From: Streptomyces venezuelae
GTDB lineage: Bacteria; Actinomycetota; Actinomycetes; Streptomycetales; Streptomycetaceae
Length of the DNA stretch: 64,000 nt
Assembly (NCBI RefSeq): GCF_008642335.1
Contig: NZ_CP029191.1
Span: 6,138,001 to 6,202,000, forward strand
Direction: 5' to 3'
Below the pieces are notes generated by a model that was not told the DNA's origin, searched no databases, and saw only the letters and a list, made by a program, of their open reading frames with translations. Of this stretch, positions 61,240-64,000 are shown piece after piece. Made by a program: the position numbers and the translations under genes. How positions within the stretch are numbered: the stretch's first letter is position 1; each line of letters opens with the position of its first letter.

Positions 61240-61725
61240 ATGGAACCCCGTATGAACCTGTTCGCGAACGAGACCGGCGCCAAGATCGGCAAGCGGATCT
61301 TCGCCGTCAGTCAGGTGATCCACGAGTCGTCACTGCCCAAGCCGACCCAGGAGCTCGTGCAACTGCGCGCCAGCCAGATCAACGGCTGCGGTTTCTGCGT
61401 CGACATCCACGGCAAGGACGCCGCGGCCGCCGGCGAGACCGCGACCCGGCTGAACCTCGTCGCCGCCTGGCGGCACTCCCAAGTGTTCACCGAGGCCGAG
61501 CGGGCCGCGCTGGCCCTCGCCGAGGAGGGCACCCGCATCGGTGACGGCCGCGAGGGCGTGTCCGACGAGACCTGGGACCGGGTCCGCAAGCACTACGACG
61601 AGGACCAGGTCGTCGCGCTGGTCGCCCTGATCGCAATGATCAACGCGACCAATCGGCTCGGTGTGATCCTCAATAACGTGGGCGGCGCCTATGAGTCAGG
61701 CAATCTCGCCACCATCGCCGGCTGA
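61240..61725 (+). CDS. Carboxymuconolactone decarboxylase family protein (ECF41 partner)
   Basis: A 161-residue AhpD-like protein. The redox motif CxxC occurs as NGCGFCVDIHGKDA (Cys50 and Cys53), with the following His at position 56. This is the peroxidase-like/alkylhydroperoxidase AhpD signature rather than a true decarboxylase. It is the common target of ECF41 sigma factors, which matches the divergent sigma gene here. The start ATG at 61240 follows GAGCGAGGACG. The stop codon is followed within 6 bases by the tandem repeat. Confidence 0.92.
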   Translation: MEPRMNLFANETGAKIGKRIFAVSQVIHESSLPKPTQELVQLRASQINGCGFCVDIHGKDAAAAGETATRLNLVAAWRHSQVFTEAERAALALAEEGTRIGDGREGVSDETWDRVRKHYDEDQVVALVALIAMINATNRLGVILNNVGGAYESGNLATIAG

Positions 61726-61731
61726 TCACCA

Positions 61732-61801
61732 TCGCCGGTCGCCGGTCGCCGGTCGCCGGTCGCCGGTCGCCGGTCGCCGGTCGCCGGTCGCCGGTTGCCG
61801 G
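61732..61801. repeat. 7-bp tandem repeat (TCGCCGG, 10 units)
   Basis: Ten consecutive copies of TCGCCGG, the last reading TTGCCGG, immediately downstream of the CMD gene. TGATCACC flanks the array on both sides (61723-61730 and 61802-61809). The unit is not a multiple of three and lies outside coding sequence, so copy number can vary freely. Confidence 0.95.
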
Positions 61802-61885
61802 TGATCACCGTCCGCGCCGTCCATCGGACCGTACGTCCCGTCGAGGGGCTGCGGCGCCTGCGGACCTGCGCCGAGTGAGTGTCCC

Positions 61886-62560
61886 CTACTTCGGCTGCCG
61901 GCGGCGGACCACCTCCGTGATCCAGACGGGCGCGAAGGGAGACGTGCAGCCCGGAGAGGTCGGATAGTCCCTCAACACCTCCAGGCGCTCGCCGATGGCC
62001 ACCGCACGCGCGCGGTACTCGGCGTGCTCGATGCCGATCTGCGCCAGGCAGTGGTTCATCGCCCACTGGAGGCGTTCCGGCGCGTCCTTCATCTCCGCCT
62101 CGATGACGTCGAGCAGCCCGGGGAGGTCCAGGCCCTCGGGCTTCTTCGCCACGCGCTCCGTGGTCAGCGCCCAGCCGGCGCTCGCGACCACCGGGTCCGG
62201 ATCGGCGGACCAGGCCCGGCGCAGTTCCTCGGAGTGCGGGCTCTTCTTCACCACGTAGTTCACGAGCCAGTCGTGCACCTTGGGTGTGCGTGCCTCGCGG
62301 ATCATGGTGTCCAGCTGATCGCGCTCGAACGCCTTCGGGCGGCAGATCAGGAGAGCCAGCAGTCTCGCCGCCGTCTCCTCCGTCTCCCAGAGCCGGCAGG
62401 CGAGATCCTGCTGCGTCTTCAGCCGCTTCGCGAGCGCGCGCAGACTGCCGAGGTGCACACCGTGATCGTCACCGTGCTTCTCGTTCACCTTGCGCGTCTT
62501 CGGGTCGTCGAGCTCGGCCAGCTCGGCCATCACCTCGTCGAACGCCACCGTCTCGGTCAC
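61886..62560 (-). CDS. AlkD-like DNA alkylation repair family protein
   Basis: A 224-residue all-helical HEAT-repeat-like protein of the DNA alkylation repair (AlkD) family. It contains LAKRLKTQQDLACRLWET, ALLICRPKAFERDQLD, TPKVHDWLVNYVVKKSPH and MNHCLAQIGIEHAEYRARA, segments typical of this group. AlkD itself is a DNA glycosylase removing alkylated bases; activity of this protein is not established. It starts at the GTG at 62560, which overlaps the stop of the upstream acyltransferase (GTGA), and AGGAG lies 8 bases before it. Confidence 0.85.
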   Translation of the reverse strand: MTETVAFDEVMAELAELDDPKTRKVNEKHGDDHGVHLGSLRALAKRLKTQQDLACRLWETEETAARLLALLICRPKAFERDQLDTMIREARTPKVHDWLVNYVVKKSPHSEELRRAWSADPDPVVASAGWALTTERVAKKPEGLDLPGLLDVIEAEMKDAPERLQWAMNHCLAQIGIEHAEYRARAVAIGERLEVLRDYPTSPGCTSPFAPVWITEVVRRRQPK

Positions 62561-63693
62561 CTCGGTCTCCTGCCGTCCCCGCCATGAAACGTGGTTGCGC
62601 GTTCCACCTTGCCCTGGGCCCGTGAGTCCTCGCCCGTCGGTACGACCGCCCGCGGCAATCGCGGCTCCACCACCGGCCGGAACACCTTCCGCACCGGCGG
62701 AGTCGACAGCAGGAACACCGTCGTGATGACGGCGACCGTGAGGAGGGCCTGGCCCGGTACGCCCAGGTCCTTCAGGTACGGGTACAGGCCCGCCGCCTCG
62801 CCCGCGCGGATCAGGAGGCCGTGGAGGAGGTACGGGTACATCGTCGCGGCGCCCAGGGCCGTGAAGACGGTGCGGCGGCGGGGGACGCAGGCGAAGAACG
62901 CCGCTACCAGGGCCGCGCTCAGCAGGAAGATGCCGATGCGGATGGCCAGGTACTGGGGCCAGGTCACGTCCAGGTCCGTATAGCCCGCGTCCATGGAGAG
63001 CCAGTGTTCGTCGGGGGCCGGGAGCCACAGGTACGACGCCGCTCCGGCGCAGACCAGGGCGGGGATCGCGCAGCGGCGGGCCAGGCTCGTGCGCAGGAGG
63101 GCGAAGTGTTCCGGGCGCAGGTTCAGGCCCAGGACGAACCAGGGCAGGAACATCAGCACGCGGGGGAGCGCCAGGTCGTAGGCCATCGTTGTCAGGCCTG
63201 CCAGGAGGGACACAGCTGCCGCTGTGGGCACCGGGTAGCGGATCGCTCGCCATACCGGGGTGCTGAGCCGCCAGAGGAACAGGGCGATCAGGAACCAGCA
63301 GAGGTACGTCGGTTCCGTGGGGGTGTACGCGAACGGCTCGTCCCGCACCGCGCTGTTCGTGGCCGCGTACGCCAGCTCGAAGAGCAGGTACGGGAGGAGG
63401 ACTCCCTCCAGGAGTCGGCGTACCTGGGCCGGGGTGCCCGTGAAGCGTTGCGAGAAGTAGCCGCACAGCAGGATGAACGCCGGCATGTGGAACGTGTAGA
63501 TCAGCGTGTGCACCGACTGGAGCGCGTGCGTGCCGTACACGATCTGTTCCCAGGAGTGGCCCAGGGCGACCAGCACGATCAGGAGGAACTTCGCGTTGTC
63601 GAAGAACGGGTCCCGGGTGAGGTCCGGCCCGCCTGCCGCGTTCTGTGTGCGGGGCGGATCCTGCGGCTTCGTGCCCGGCATCCGTACGCGCAT
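62557..63693 (-). CDS. Acyltransferase-3-type membrane protein (fucose-4-O-acetylase-like)
   Basis: A 378-residue integral membrane protein with about 10 predicted helices, matching the acyltransferase-3 family as seen in COG3594-type proteins. The typical beginning is RDPFFDNAKFLLIVLVALGH with a conserved His, followed by HTLIYTFHMPAFILLCGYF. It probably O-acetylates or acylates a surface sugar or lipid; substrate unknown. The start ATG overlaps the stop of the upstream partial gene (TGATG), and its stop overlaps the AlkD-like start, giving a three-gene coupled operon. Confidence 0.88.
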   Translation of the reverse strand: MRVRMPGTKPQDPPRTQNAAGGPDLTRDPFFDNAKFLLIVLVALGHSWEQIVYGTHALQSVHTLIYTFHMPAFILLCGYFSQRFTGTPAQVRRLLEGVLLPYLLFELAYAATNSAVRDEPFAYTPTEPTYLCWFLIALFLWRLSTPVWRAIRYPVPTAAAVSLLAGLTTMAYDLALPRVLMFLPWFVLGLNLRPEHFALLRTSLARRCAIPALVCAGAASYLWLPAPDEHWLSMDAGYTDLDVTWPQYLAIRIGIFLLSAALVAAFFACVPRRRTVFTALGAATMYPYLLHGLLIRAGEAAGLYPYLKDLGVPGQALLTVAVITTVFLLSTPPVRKVFRPVVEPRLPRAVVPTGEDSRAQGKVERATTFHGGDGRRPR

Positions 63694-64000
63694 CACGCCC
63701 TCGACCTCCCCTCCGTCGGGGACCCCACCGGCTGCCAGGGAGCCAGGCGACCTCCTCCACGCGTGGCATGGGTCCAGTACAGGCGGCTGTCGAGGCCGAG
63801 CATCGTGAGGACGACGCCGCCCGACGACAGGGGGGCGCTCGACGGGGCGCCCGCGGGGAGTACGCCGGTGTGGTTCCACTGCGGGCGGGTCTGCGGGCGG
63901 TTCCTCGCCCTGCCCGAGGTCCCCCACGCCGTGGCGACATCGCCCGTGGCGGTACGGGCCGCCAGCAGCACGTCGCCCCAGTCGTCGGACGTGGCGCTCA
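63693..64000 (-). CDS. Partial protein of unknown function
   Basis: The C-terminal 102 residues of a gene that continues past the right edge. The visible part is Gly/Ala/Arg/Thr-rich with short segments such as DWGDVLLAARTATGDVATAW and RPQWNHTGVLPAGAPS, which resemble repeat-containing secreted or cell-surface proteins, but no family is recognised. Its stop overlaps the ATG of the acyltransferase gene (TGATG), placing it as the first visible gene of that operon. Confidence 0.65.
   Translation of the reverse strand, partial: SATSDDWGDVLLAARTATGDVATAWGTSGRARNRPQTRPQWNHTGVLPAGAPSSAPLSSGGVVLTMLGLDSRLYWTHATRGGGRLAPWQPVGSPTEGRSRA

Noticed and set aside
61732..61801. CRISPR-like array
   Set aside because: Units are 7 bp and contiguous with no spacers, and there are no cas genes. 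It is a simple tandem repeat.

Overview
The window is chromosomal DNA from a Streptomyces species or a very close relative. The sequence is strongly GC-rich with G/C third positions, GTG starts are frequent, and it carries lineage markers: SepH, CutRS, DUF4193, DUF3710, DUF3159 and an ECF41 sigma factor with a carboxymuconolactone-decarboxylase-like partner. Gene order resembles, from memory, the conserved core-chromosome segment of S. coelicolor that holds parC, sepH, hemH, cutRS and dut. No phage, transposase, CRISPR array, rRNA or tRNA gene was recognised.

Left part (1-14.8 kb): a CitA/DcuS-type two-component pair (cut by the left edge), a sucrase/ferredoxin-like protein, and two divergent citrate synthase paralogs, one carrying an N-terminal DNA-binding domain, separated by AT-rich palindromes. 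Then comes a duplicated cassette of a DUF6082-like membrane protein plus an 80-residue protein, a CobW-type GTPase overlapping tail-to-tail with topoisomerase IV parC, and a pair of M16 peptidases (one active, one lacking the zinc motif).

Middle (14.8-39 kb): a c-di-AMP (ydaO-type) riboswitch ahead of an M23 peptidase, a GntR regulator, HPr, a PatA-type acetyltransferase, DUF5998, a phosphodiesterase-like protein, thymidine kinase, a VOC protein, a sulfurtransferase, SepH, a low-complexity membrane protein, an MFS exporter overlapping an aldonolactone oxidase, ferrochelatase, an inositol monophosphatase-like protein, CutRS, DUF4193, DUF3093, a thioesterase, dUTPase and DUF3710.

Right part (39-64 kb): an ABC export cluster (two large FtsX-type permeases and two ATPases), then a potassium/turgor group: KdpD-KdpE, two TrkA-type RCK proteins and, 3 kb on, a transporter closely resembling the c-di-AMP-controlled K+ importer KimA. 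Between the last two lies an ArsR-type regulator with a small membrane coiled-coil protein, divergent from an MMPL exporter. The window closes with a TrmA/RumA rRNA methyltransferase, the ECF41 sigma factor and its divergent CMD partner, a 7-bp tandem repeat, an AlkD-like protein, an acyltransferase and a partial gene.

The items most worth following up are the HTH-citrate synthase with its palindromic intergenic region, the duplicated DUF6082/80-residue cassette, the K+/c-di-AMP cluster, and the repeated TGTCA sites at the ArsR/MMPL divergent promoter.
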